Source of the DNA: Russula earlei | Lineage: Eukaryota > Basidiomycota > Agaricomycetes > Russulales > Russulaceae | Assembly (NCBI GenBank): GCA_025769875.1 | Contig: JAGFNK010000193.1 | Coordinates: 26,243-90,242 of the forward strand | Direction of reading: 5' to 3' | Length of the DNA: 64,000 bases | Notes under the pieces: generated by a model | The model's input: only the letters and a program-made list of their open reading frames with translations | Databases searched by the model: none | What the model was told of the DNA's origin: nothing | Made by a program: the position numbers and the translations under genes | In this document: piece after piece, positions 1-8,773 of the stretch | How positions within the stretch are numbered: position 1 is the first letter of the stretch | Layout of the letters: every line of letters begins with the position of its first letter

Positions 1-2565
1 AAGAAGAGCACATCATCAATGTAGACGATGGCTATGATGCTCTTGTCCTTGCTAACAAAGAGCCAAGAGTCAGACATAAGGTGAATAAGGCCAAGCAAGG
101 CCATGGACTTGTCAAGGGCTTTCCACCATGCAAGTGCTGCTTGCTTGAGTCCATATATTGCACGTTTAAGGCGCATGACTTTACGCTCTTGGCCTTTTAT
201 TTTGAAGCCCTCGGGCTGCTCCATATAGAGCTCTTCATCGAGCTCACCATAGAGAAAGGTAGTCTTGACGTCTAGTCCACTAATGTGCCAATTTTTAAGC
301 ACTGCAAGTGCAATCATCAGGCGGACTGTCTCAAACCGTACCATGGGTGAGAATATTTCATCATAGTCAATGCCTTCTACTTGGGGGAAGCCTTTGGCGA
401 CTAGTCTGGCTTTTTTATGACCATCAGACTTAAGGTAGAACACCCATCTATTTTTGATTATTTTGCGATCCTTGGGAGGATCAACTAGTTTGAAGACTTT
501 GCATCTGCGGAGGGATTCCAACTCCTCATGACAAGCATCTTTCCATTCCTTTTGGAGTTCACTTGGCATTCGCAGAATGTCCCTAAAGGTCCATTCACGA
601 ATCTTCGCAGTATCAGGTGCTTCCGAACTTAGTGGAACTGCTTGGGCGAGCAAATAGTTCAGAAATTTGACTCCCCCTTCCCTTGCAAGACATAGAATGT
701 CTTCTACCTCATCCTCAGAGGCTTGTGGCAGTTGATCGTCAAGGATGACAGGAGGGTAAGGGCCTGGTGCGGCCGATCCTGACGTACTATCCTTGCCAGA
801 GCTACCAGGTTGGTTTTCTGTCATTGTTCTCCATGTGCATGTGCACCAAATGTCTTTTTCCACTGCTGTGGGGTGTCTGCATTCACCATAGACGTTGCCA
901 GGATGGGTAGGTACTTTCCTCAACTGCTGAGACCTTTGAAGAGGTACAGGTTCTTCAACAGGAGGAGGGGATGTTGTAGGAGGGACAGGTGTTTGCTCGC
1001 GTTCCTCTTCTTCTGGTGCCTGTATAGGCTGCTCATTCTCCTCACTTTTAATTGTAGGGAATGGGTTGTCAACACCAGGAATGGTGTCTTCAACAGGTTG
1101 TTGTGGTAGTTCCTCATGTGGTTCATTAATCCACGTGGTACCTTTAGTGCGCGCTTTGTCGCATTTGGGGTACAGGGTCTCATCATACAGGGCGGTAGCA
1201 TTTGTGTAAAGCATGTTATTTGGGAGCCTCATGAAGAGTGAGGCTTTGATCCCCTCAGTATGACCAAGGTAGATCATTAGCTCGCTTTTAGGCGAAAACT
1301 TGTTGACTTGATGCGTTTCTGGTATGTGCACATATGCACCACAACCAAATACTCTGAGGTGTGAGATATCAGGGACCTCGTTCTTTAGGACTTTGTAGGG
1401 TGTATGCCATTGAAGGTGTCTGGCAGGTGTCCTATTGTAACAGTGTGTCCCATGATTCACTGCAAATTCCCGCCAGGAGGGAGGTAGACAAGCTTCAAGG
1501 TGCATTGCCTGAGCTTTGTCCATTACAGTGCGCATAAAGCGCTCTGCACGTCCATTCTGTTGTGGAGTGTATGGGGCACTTTGCAGGATTTTAATTCCTT
1601 CGTCCTTTAGGATGTTATCAAAGGCCTTGGATTTGTACTCTCTGCCAGCATCGGACATCCACTCTTTGATTCCTGCTTTGTATTGGTTCTTGACCATAGC
1701 AAGGAATTGCTTGACAGCCATTATGGTCAACTTTTTATTTTTTAGGAGTGTGATCCATGAATAGGAGGAATAATCGTCAATGAAGCTGACAAAATATTTG
1801 TACTTATGATACAACTTCACAGGGAAACTCTTAAGGTCCGAGTGAATATGCTCGAATGGTGCTGAAGCACAAGTTTCAGAAGGGGGGTGTGCAGATGCAG
1901 GCATCTTGCCTTGTGCGCAGCCAGGGACATACCGGCTGTTCCTGAGGGATTTTCAGGTCTTCAGGGAGACCCTTGGTATGTGTCTTTGCATGTGACATGA
2001 CATCCTTAGATGGGTGGCCAAGGCGTCAGTGAATGACATCATAATCTACCACGTAGATTAGAGAATGCGCTTGCGCACTTTCAATTGAGGCATCTAACCA
2101 ATATGTGGTTTGACCTGGGAATAAGGGGTAAGAAGACAGGATTATATGTCCATCCTCTCATAGGGAAATATGTTTATTGTTCCCTAATGCATGCATCCCT
2201 TGTTGTAAAAACTCCCCCATAGATAATATCCGAGTGTTAATTTTTGGAATATAAAGGACAGGAGAAATGCACGTGACAACCATTTTAGAGTTGACAGTGT
2301 GCCAAAGCAACACAGCGCCTTTGCCTTCCACATAGATTGTGTTATTGGCAGTTTTAACAGGGGATCTTTTGTGTGGCAAAGCCGGCGTATACTCTATAAA
2401 GTCTTTTATTTCAAAGGTGAAGTGTGTGGACACACCAGAGTCTAGGAGCCATAAGGATCCCATTTTACTCAAGTCATGCTTTCCTCTACATCTCAAGCAA
2501 TTTTTGTTACATTCACTTTGAAGGGAAAGTAGTCCCTTCGCCAATTTGTACATTGTATGATACAA
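1..2565 (-). pseudogene. pol: Copia pol remnant: protease, integrase, start of reverse transcriptase
   Basis: From right to left on the minus strand: a Cys-rich segment (CLRCRGKH) and protease active site LLDSG at about 2430-2500, the integrase core at about 1320-1900, then the linker and the N-terminal part of reverse transcriptase to base 1. No long uninterrupted frame remains beyond the protease piece 2158-2565, so the product cannot be made. Alignment to the second Copia copy (53524-56825) gives the domain assignments. The catalytic end of reverse transcriptase and RNase H lie outside the window. Confidence 0.88.
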
Positions 2566-3928
2566 GCGAACATGTTTTAGACATATCTAGCCCACTTTGG
2601 GGCTGGGGAGATGCTAAAAGGTTCTTTAGCAAGTGAAAGGAGAGAGGGAGGCACACACATGCTTCATTATCTTTGGGGTCGCTGCCCCAATCAAGCGCTT
2701 CATCTGATGGAGTCGGAGCACGCTCAGGGGTGGCAGCACCTTCTGGGATACCGTCATATATGTCGAATAAATCCAACATATTTGTTTGCGCGAAGTCGCC
2801 ATCATCCTGGTCCATAGGCTCAGGGACGGGCAACGATAGTTTGACTGCACTTGATGAGGCAGTGGATTGAGTCGAGATCTGCTGCTTGAGGGTCTTGACT
2901 GTCTGTATAGTGGGAGTTATCCCAAGATCATCAGCAAGATCAAGTGCTTTGTTTAAGGCCTTGTAAGGGCTGTGAGTGCGTTTGCGAGGGTCAGTCGCAG
3001 TTGGGATGGTACGTTGTTGGATCCCCGAAGGACCCAGATGGGCGATAGTGGTAATGGTTGGGAGTGGGAGTGCGGCAATGTCCGCAATGTGAGAGTGTCT
3101 GGGACCATGGCCTTGATTGGCTTTCTCCTTGCCTTTCCCTTTTCCTTTGCTGCTGTGCTTACCACGCTGGCGCTTGTCCTTATCTTCATTGCGCTTGGGC
3201 TTATTGCCCTGCTGCTGATTGGAGAAGGAGGGGTCACCGTGCTTGCGCTTGACAGCTGAAAGCTTCTGCACACTGTGCTTCTTACTTGTTCCACAATTGA
3301 TCTCAGTTTGATATTGAGAGACAATAGCCTCTCGGACATCCTTAGCGTTAAGGTCGACCAGTTCATATGCCTGAGTGACAATGTGGACAAGCATTTCCCA
3401 TTTCTGGGGAATGGCAGCAAGTATGATGAGTGCCTGCAAGGTGTCAGGGACTGGAAGGGAGGAGGCGGTGAGATGCTGGAATGCAGCATGTATCTGATCC
3501 AATTGTGGGCCAGGGTGTTGGCTCGGGTTAATGCAGATGGAAATGGCTTCTTTAAAGTTTTTATAGATACTAGTGGTAGTCGCCGTGCCATAAAGGGTTT
3601 CAAGGCAATTCCAGATAGTTTTGGCGTTATCCAGGGTTGTGAGATCCTGCTGGATTGCGATGCTAGATCGAAGAACAATGTGGCCAACTGCCATATCATT
3701 CCCTTTGTTCCATTCTTTCACAGCTGCTAGAGTGACAGCCTGGGCAGCAATGTCTTCAGGAAAAGGTGCCTGAGGAAGTGCAGGGATGGTTGGCAGATCA
3801 AATGTGCCATTGCAATAACCCCATAGTCCAACGGACATAAGGTAGGCTTTCATAGCCTTTGACCAAATACCATAGTTAGCACCATCAAGGATGGGAACAA
3901 CAGGGGCAGAGGGTTGAGATGACGACAT
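2513..3928 (-). CDS. gag: Copia Gag polyprotein (471 aa open frame)
   Basis: Structural protein that packages the element RNA. The N-terminus has the usual Copia Gag opening (LDGANYGIWSKAMKAYL), followed by the UBN2-like region in which Trp and Leu are spaced as in the family. A Lys/Arg/Gly/Asn-rich stretch lies near residues 220-270 and an acidic tail follows. The ATG at 3928 is the start because it opens the family's conserved MSSSQPSAP sequence, also seen in the second copy. Compared with that copy, one extra A near 2525 shifts the frame just before the Cys-rich motif. Gag therefore ends early at 2513 and protease continues in another frame (2158-2565). Confidence 0.9.
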   Translation of the reverse strand: MSSSQPSAPVVPILDGANYGIWSKAMKAYLMSVGLWGYCNGTFDLPTIPALPQAPFPEDIAAQAVTLAAVKEWNKGNDMAVGHIVLRSSIAIQQDLTTLDNAKTIWNCLETLYGTATTTSIYKNFKEAISICINPSQHPGPQLDQIHAAFQHLTASSLPVPDTLQALIILAAIPQKWEMLVHIVTQAYELVDLNAKDVREAIVSQYQTEINCGTSKKHSVQKLSAVKRKHGDPSFSNQQQGNKPKRNEDKDKRQRGKHSSKGKGKGKEKANQGHGPRHSHIADIAALPLPTITTIAHLGPSGIQQRTIPTATDPRKRTHSPYKALNKALDLADDLGITPTIQTVKTLKQQISTQSTASSSAVKLSLPVPEPMDQDDGDFAQTNMLDLFDIYDGIPEGAATPERAPTPSDEALDWGSDPKDNEACVCLPLSFHLLKNLLASPQPQSGLDMSKTCSLVSYNVQIGEGTTFPSK

Positions 3929-4085
3929 AATGGCTGTTAGAAAGGGGCTTAGAGGTCATCAGTAAGAGTATTGTATTCAAACAAGCCGACATAGTCTCCC
4001 CATAGGGTAGACTAGCTTCGCCACAGCATGCAGGCTTCAGGGATGCTTCGCCATCATTGCAGCCAATGAAGGCACATGGCTTGCA
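3929..4085 (-). other. Copia D 5' untranslated leader
   Basis: The 157 bases between the primer site and the gag ATG hold no open frame. They are nearly identical to 58380-58535 of the second Copia copy, as expected for a transcribed and packaged leader. Confidence 0.7.
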
Positions 4086-4097
4086 GGGCCCATAACC
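4086..4097 (-). other. Primer binding site of Copia D, half-tRNA iMet type
   Basis: Reading the minus strand, GGTTATGGGCCC follows the 5' LTR with no gap. It is complementary to GGGCCCATAACC in the D-stem/anticodon region of eukaryotic initiator tRNA-Met. Drosophila copia uses the same internal site, with a cleaved half tRNA as primer. The same site is present in the second Copia copy. Confidence 0.8.
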
Positions 4098-4483
4098 TGT
4101 TGTGCAGCATAGAGCGCAGCTAACAGGCCAAGCAACCCACCTTAGATGTTGTGCTAATGCTCAAGTGATATTGGGGTGTAGAGCGATGTGTATACTCATC
4201 TACATGTATGGTATTTATACCTCTATGACCCAGGGCTGTTCCTAAGTCCGAAAAGAGGTGACTACAGGTGTCCACTATATCATGCGCTCAGTGACACATG
4301 ATGTGGAAATGTTCTAGATGCAGCATAAGGCTGCATCTTGTGATAGATAGCATAGTATGCGTAACCCTATTGCCATAAGCACATATACTAAAGTTCTGTC
4401 TAACACGTAACATCCATCAGCAGATCTTGAACCTTGTATGAAGGTCTTTGCCTTCTTTGATCCATTCGGGTTCTGGTTCAACA
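4098..4483 (-). repeat. 5' LTR of Copia element D (386 bp)
   Basis: On the plus strand it begins TGTTGTGCAG and ends GGTTCAACA, the TG...CA ends expected of an LTR. It matches the two LTRs at 53089-53474 and 58548-58931. It lies directly next to the primer site and about 170 bases upstream of the gag start on the minus strand. Confidence 0.93.
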
Positions 4484-4581
4484 ACGCCTGGTTCAACGGC
4501 GCTAAAGTCACTACCTCCAAATCCACGCCCATGCTCAAACTATCTGCTTCTACCACTTTGTGCCAATGGCCTCCACCTATG

Positions 4582-4628
4582 ACACCCAAAAGCGAAAGCT
4601 TCAGGCTGAAGCTTTCGCTTTTGGGTGT
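4582..4628. repeat. 47-bp palindrome, 22-bp perfect arms, 3-bp spacer
   Basis: The left arm 4582-4603 (starts ACACCCAAAAGCG) and right arm 4607-4628 are exact reverse complements, separated by GGC. The same hairpin, with one mismatch, occurs in the second copy of the gene fragment at 35040-35086. It lies inside the conserved reading frame. Confidence 0.92.
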
Positions 4629-4662
4629 TTGACCGAGAACGGTCATTATTTCGACCCCCCGG

Positions 4663-5623
4663 TGTCAAGACTCACTGTTGAACTATCCAGTTCAAGAGCG
4701 AGGGATAAGCTCGAAGACGAGTCGGTAGACGTCCAAGACGGCGTGGGCAAGAAGTAGAGTCCAGAGTAGTAACAAATACCAGAGGGGTATTGTTACTGTG
4801 AGAGTAGAACAATCACGCAGGGAAGAGGCCAGAGTGGTCACAAGGGGATGGTCCTTAAAGGAGTATCCCAGGGATGGAGAGTGCCGTAAACAAATGGACA
4901 GTCTGAGGACTGTCCGCTACTTTATTGAGCGCTTATATACTACAAGAGAGCTGCTAAATAGGGAACAAGTCATAACCTTGTTATCAAGCACAATAGAGTG
5001 ATGAGTAAGAAGTCGGAGGACGCTTACTGAGCATGCTCAGTCATGCTCAGTAAGCTGCTGAGTAAGAAGCTTCTCTTGATGAGTAAGAGCTTCCATTGTC
5101 CACATGTTCACTGCTTTAGTACACGTGCAAGCACCTGATTCATTTCCTGTTAGTTAGTTTAGGGCCGGTCATTTGAGGACTTGTAGTTTGGTTATGGGAT
5201 AGTGTTATCTTATAAGGCCCTTATATAGTTCTATTAGGGTCCTTAGAGTCGACCCTAATACTTCTATTAAGGTCCTTAGTGTTGCCTTATAGTTCGTTCT
5301 ATAGTTATTAGAGTTGGTCTAATAACGCGTTATAGGGCCTTTGATACTAGGTTAGTACCTATTGTAGAGTTCCTAGGGTCGTTCCAAATGGTCCTTAGGA
5401 AGGCTCTAATACTGTCCTTAGTTGCTAGAAGGGTTGCCTTTAATTGGGGCTTGCTGTATGTCGATTGTGCCGAGAATCGCTCGCGCAACAATGCGCGCGC
5501 GATATTGTGGACACCTCTACTCACCCCTTTTGCTCGTGTGAACAGGGTGGCATCATAGAGGCTGGGTTTCCTCCTATAAGGAAGGGTCCTTCAAGGGCCC
5601 TCTCCGGGGAATGGTTCATGACA
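4663..5623 (-). mobile_element. Solo LTR, family W (961 bp, TSD CCCGG)
   Basis: It starts TGTCAAGACTC and ends GGTTCATGACA, flanked on both sides by CCCGG (4658-4662 and 5624-5628). The matching 5-base duplication and the uninterrupted gene similarity across the site show a clean LTR-LTR recombination product. A TATA-like TATATAAGC is on the minus strand near 4931-4940, so the LTR points left. Just downstream of it lies the short inverted repeat GGACAGT...ACTGTCC (4896-4915). Other copies are at 29309-30273 and 41127-42080. Confidence 0.93.
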
Positions 5624-5848
5624 CCCGGCTGGTGGCGTAAGGGGAATCTCGGTGCTGCGTTTGAAACTGGACAGAACACCCGACTTCATGTGCGTGCTAT
5701 GCATGCAAATCAAACGTCCGATCTCATCCGACCGCGTTTCGCAGACCCCGACTTGGCGTGCGTGCTCTCTGATGGACCATGGCCAACACCAACTTGGACA
5801 TTTACTAGAACATTCCCATCACTTTCCCCTTTCCCAACTTGCAAAAGT

Positions 5849-6183
5849 AGATTAACTTAGGAAACTCAATATTGAGAATCATTTTCGAATATCCGAGACC
5901 CCATCTATCCAGCTTCTTCGTCATTCTTTCTTCCCCTGTCCTCAGTTTCGATTCTCGGACGAACACTCTCGCCAAGCCCACATAAGTAGCCCTCAATCCA
6001 TGGCACCTGTTGTTGTGAAATGCAACCACAGATAGAGGGACCTCAGAGGAGGTGCTTAGTCATTGCCACCCTCTTGGGTCCAACTTGTGGGTTCAACACT
6101 ATGTGACCCAACCTGGGGACCTCAGAGGAGGGGGTTGACATGTGCTCACATGATTCCCTATATCCTGGTGCAATTAAGAAAAT
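5849..6183. other. Intergenic, nothing recognised
   Basis: There is no convincing frame on either strand. The phrase GGACCTCAGAGGAGG occurs twice (about 6038 and 6116), so part of this stretch may be the tail of a tRNA-derived short repeat headed by the tRNA-like sequence at 6184-6255. Confidence 0.4.
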
Positions 6184-6255
6184 GGCCAGACTGGGGATTG
6201 AACCCAGGACCTCCTGGATATATACCAGGTGCTCTAACCACTGAGCTACCTAGCC
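6184..6255 (-). tRNA. tRNA-like sequence, nominal anticodon UAU, possibly a SINE head or tRNA pseudogene
   Basis: The minus strand folds into a 72-nt cloverleaf. It has a 7-bp acceptor stem with two wobble pairs, a D arm containing TAGCTCAGTGG (A box), an anticodon stem CCTGG/CCAGG, a 5-base variable loop and a T arm with GGTTCAATCCC (B box). The anticodon loop is TATATAT, which puts A instead of the nearly invariant U at position 33, so it is doubtful as a working tRNA-Ile(UAU). No CCA is encoded, as normal for eukaryotes. No intron is seen. I see no T-run terminator directly downstream on the minus strand. Confidence 0.6.
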
Positions 6256-6777
6256 TTGGGTACAGTGAAGTGGATTAATCTATATGACAGATTGTATATC
6301 CAACACCTGTGGGGGCCATGCAGTCGAGGCACCGTGATGCCTGCAAGTTGCAGAAGTGCCTGAAGGATGATGCGTATCGATGGTGGCCTGTCACTAGTAA
6401 ATACTGGTACTCACGTACCCTGAGTTCACTGGCCAAGCATGCGTGCCATGGGGGTACAGCGCATGACATCAACAACTCAGCTCGCAACGAGGAATCACCC
6501 TGCTGGCTCTCCATTCTAATCATGGCATGCGACTTGGATCATCAATCATAAGCCAAGGCCAGCTGCCAAGCTCACCTCCCATGTCACCCACCACTTTTCA
6601 GCTTGCACTGGCCGGCAACCCGAGGACATCAATGCAATAAAAGGCTTGGATATCAGATCGAACATGAATGCGATTTAGGTGGTCTTCGCGCATCACCATG
6701 ATGGTCTAATGAATAGTGGAGACGCTACTGCGTTCATAAAGCCAATGCTTGCAGCTCCCTGCATCAGTAAAGATGGA
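6256..6777. other. Intergenic, nothing recognised
   Basis: Short overlapping frames on both strands show no domain, no repeat of other parts of the window, and no splice pattern I can defend. Confidence 0.4.
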
Positions 6778-7325
6778 TTTTAGTTTCTGTTGGTTTCTCA
6801 CCTCAGGAAACCGAAAAAAAACAGCGGAAACTGGGAAACCAGGAGACTGGGAAACCCATGTCTGGTTTCCTGGAAACAACCTGAGAGTATCTTTCATGGA
6901 AACCTAAGAAACTAACAGAAACCTGTCGAAAGTATGGAAACTGGTAGAAACTATAGTATAGTAGGAAAAAAATCACCGAAATGGTCAGAATTAGGGTATA
7001 CATTGTTTCTACTTGTGATTGGAAGTCAATTCGAGCTGGTATGGATCTAAGCCTTGAGGGGGACTCTCAGGGTATATACAGATCAGCATGGAATGCAGAT
7101 ATCATCGAGGCATCGGCATGATGAAGGGATTCATCGTCACCATCATTGTCTGCACATTCCAGTGCAAGGTGCCAGTGTTGCTCACTCAGACAGTCAATGT
7201 GACCATAGAAAACTTGAATTGTTTTCCAGTGTGCTTCATGATGTCTACCAGGTTTCCCAGTTTCTGGGTTTTCGGTTTCCAGAAACTGGGAAACCAGCGG
7301 AAACCAACAAAACCCAGGAATTTTT
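6778..7325. mobile_element. Fold-back/MITE-like element with imperfect ~75-bp terminal inverted repeats
   Basis: The left arm (about 6778-6855) and the reverse complement of the right arm (about 7238-7325) share GTTGGTTTC, GGAAACCGAAAA and AAACTGGGAAACC in the same order. Arms and interior are rich in GGTTTCC/GGAAACC words. No transposase frame is inside. I could not define a target duplication, so the exact ends are uncertain. It lies about 130 bases upstream of secreted protein gene 1. Confidence 0.5.
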
Positions 7326-7458
7326 TTTGTGGTTTGCTGATGCAGTCTATCCATCCATTCTACTCTTGGTGCTGGCACCCAAGAAGACGACAATCTTTCC
7401 CCTCTACGCCTTCCTCTTCTACGACTTCACCGTCACATCCACGATCCACCTCATGATA

Positions 7459-7907
7459 ATGCACATTTCCCCTGCTTTTGTCATTTTCTGCCTCACGGTT
7501 CGCCTCCCTCCATCGTTCGCCGCTCTGGGGTCTCGCTTCGAGGGGTGGAAAGTGTGTTCACCTCTTCAAGTTCTGTTGCATCCCTGGAATTTATTTTACA
7601 CTGCAGAGATGTTTTCGAGACTTTTGCCACGGGTTTATTTTGTCTATGTCCCAAAGCTTACTCAAAACGGCCTGAATTTCCCAAACCCTGTGACACCCAT
7701 GAAGAGATACAGAGAAAAGTCCAGTATTATTTCGATTGGCAATACCGTCTCCACAAGACACCCATCCCAGGCTTTCCTAAACATGTGAGGGATCTGAAAA
7801 ACAAGACGTGGATCCTGGACGCGGAGGCAACGCCGGAGCAGAGCAAGGAATGGGAGGAATACCTTATCAATCAAAGGTATCTTAAATGGAAACATTCTCC
7901 CTTTTAA
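7459..7907 (+). CDS. Small secreted protein 1 (two exons, about 123 aa)
   Basis: The start is ATG at 7459, which aligns with ATG 36483 of the related gene. Exon 1 is 7459-7529 and encodes a signal peptide (MHISPAFVIFCLTV...PSFAA). A 77-base GT-AG intron (7530-7606, acceptor ACTGCAG) has phase 2. Exon 2 (7607-7907) stays open to a stop. The mature part is about 100 aa with four Cys, a Pro-rich stretch, and a charged aromatic C-terminus (KEWEEYLINQRYLKWK). No known domain is seen. A secreted or effector-like role is inferred only from the signal peptide and size. An upstream ATG at 7453 is in frame and would add two residues. No clear TATA is visible. Confidence 0.6.
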
Positions 7908-8040
7908 ATTGATTTCAATAGTGTGTTGTTCGGAGTTGTGAGTACAACAAGACTTATTCAGGTGTCAGTTGTCTTGGTGAGAGTTTGAATACCCAGGTGA
8001 TGGGAATGTGTGTTGTCAGGAAGGTGGGCTGGTAGATTGT
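7908..8040. other. 3' flank of secreted protein gene 1
   Basis: AT-rich DNA with no frame. It may hold the 3' untranslated region. No strong polyadenylation signal was identified. Confidence 0.3.
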
Positions 8041-8640
8041 TGATGTGTTGGAGCTATGACAAGCAGTTGACAGTCTTTGGAATTTTGCATCCCTGTGACA
8101 CCCAAATCTGGACTATTGGACTTTGTCAGCAGAGCAGTGTTTGAACATCTTAACAATTCAGAAAATCAATATAATTATTTAATGATAAGAATAAATACTT
8201 GATACTCAAAATTGAAATTGTGGCACAACAGAGGTCAACATCATGCTGTGCACTCTTCCACTGCAACAATGCCCACCCACACATCCTGCTCCCTTGCACC
8301 TCCACTATCCTGCCAGCAACAGACATTGCACCCTTTCAATTGCAATGGGGATGCCCTCCTGACAAATTGACACACCACACAAAGGCTGAATGGCCCTGCC
8401 AATGCCACTCCCTCACCACCTCCATCATCCTGCAACACACACCACATGACTGCAATCACCTTTGTGTGTGCATTCTCCTGACAAACTGACACACATGAAA
8501 GCCAAATGGTCCTGCTTGACACCACTCCCCCATCATCTGCCTTCAACACATGCTGTGCTGTCACATGCACATTTCCCAACAAATTGACACACCACATGAA
8601 AGCTGAATGACCCTGCCCAACACCAGTTGCATTCTTTTCA
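8041..8640 (-). repeat. Dispersed repeat with ~112-bp minisatellite units, copy 1
   Basis: An AT-rich flank (8041-8230) is followed by about three degenerate units of roughly 112 bases. Each unit holds versions of TGACAAATTGACACACCACA and CCACCTCCATCATCCTGC. The whole block matches the reverse complement of 39680-40380. The open frames across it (8199-8489 and its complement) are by-products of the repeat and are not called as genes. Confidence 0.75.
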
Positions 8641-8773
8641 TGGTGGGTGAATTACCATAAAAAGCGATTGTGTCAGCAAGAGAATTGGTGCATCAATTAT
8701 GCATTTAATGACACCAAATCATTTTCTCAATTATATATTCAATGACTTATTTATTAGCTATTAGACAAATAAA
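8641..8773. other. AT-rich spacer
   Basis: There are several TTTATTA/AATTAAAT runs and no frame. It may include the 3' end of the MULE element. Confidence 0.4.

Larger units (their letters stand above)
1..4483 (-). mobile_element. Ty1/Copia LTR retrotransposon D, truncated by the window edge
   Basis: The minus strand carries, from right to left, an LTR (4098-4483), a primer binding site, a UBN2/DUF4219-type Gag, a protease with a DSG motif, an integrase and the start of reverse transcriptase, which runs off the window at base 1. It is the same family as the complete Copia element at 53089-58931, to which it aligns along its whole visible length. Only the 5' LTR is in view, so neither its age nor its target duplication can be judged. 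The five bases outside the LTR are ACGCC (4484-4488). Its pol is broken by many stops and indels. Confidence 0.95.
4484..5848 (+). pseudogene. Unidentified gene fragment, copy 1, split by a solo LTR
   Basis: Once the solo LTR (4663-5623) is removed, this segment matches the reverse complement of 34760-35200 closely. In the intact copy the frame reads HAWFNGATVATLQIRAHAQ and continues through GHYFDPPAGG and LDGTPDF. Here one C is missing near 4508, which shifts the frame before the palindrome, so this copy is broken. The left end of the similarity coincides with the Copia LTR (4483/4484), so the Copia insertion defines that edge. I do not recognise the protein. Most base differences from copy 2 fall at CpG. 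Confidence 0.6.

Noticed and set aside
81..1764. Plus-strand open frames over the left Copia element (81-275, 810-1109, 1516-1764)
   Set aside because: They are antisense to the pol gene of Copia D and recur at the same places in Copia E. No domain or start context.
2953..3730. 248-residue minus-strand frame and 151-residue plus-strand frame over gag
   Set aside because: Other-frame shadows of the Copia Gag. The Gag frame has the conserved N-terminus and is shared by both copies.
8199..8597. Complementary 96- and 118-residue frames
   Set aside because: They coincide exactly with the ~112-bp minisatellite, whose period and base bias keep frames open.
8041..8640. CRISPR-like array
   Set aside because: The units are long, degenerate and contiguous with no conserved repeat/unique spacer alternation, and the organism is a eukaryote.
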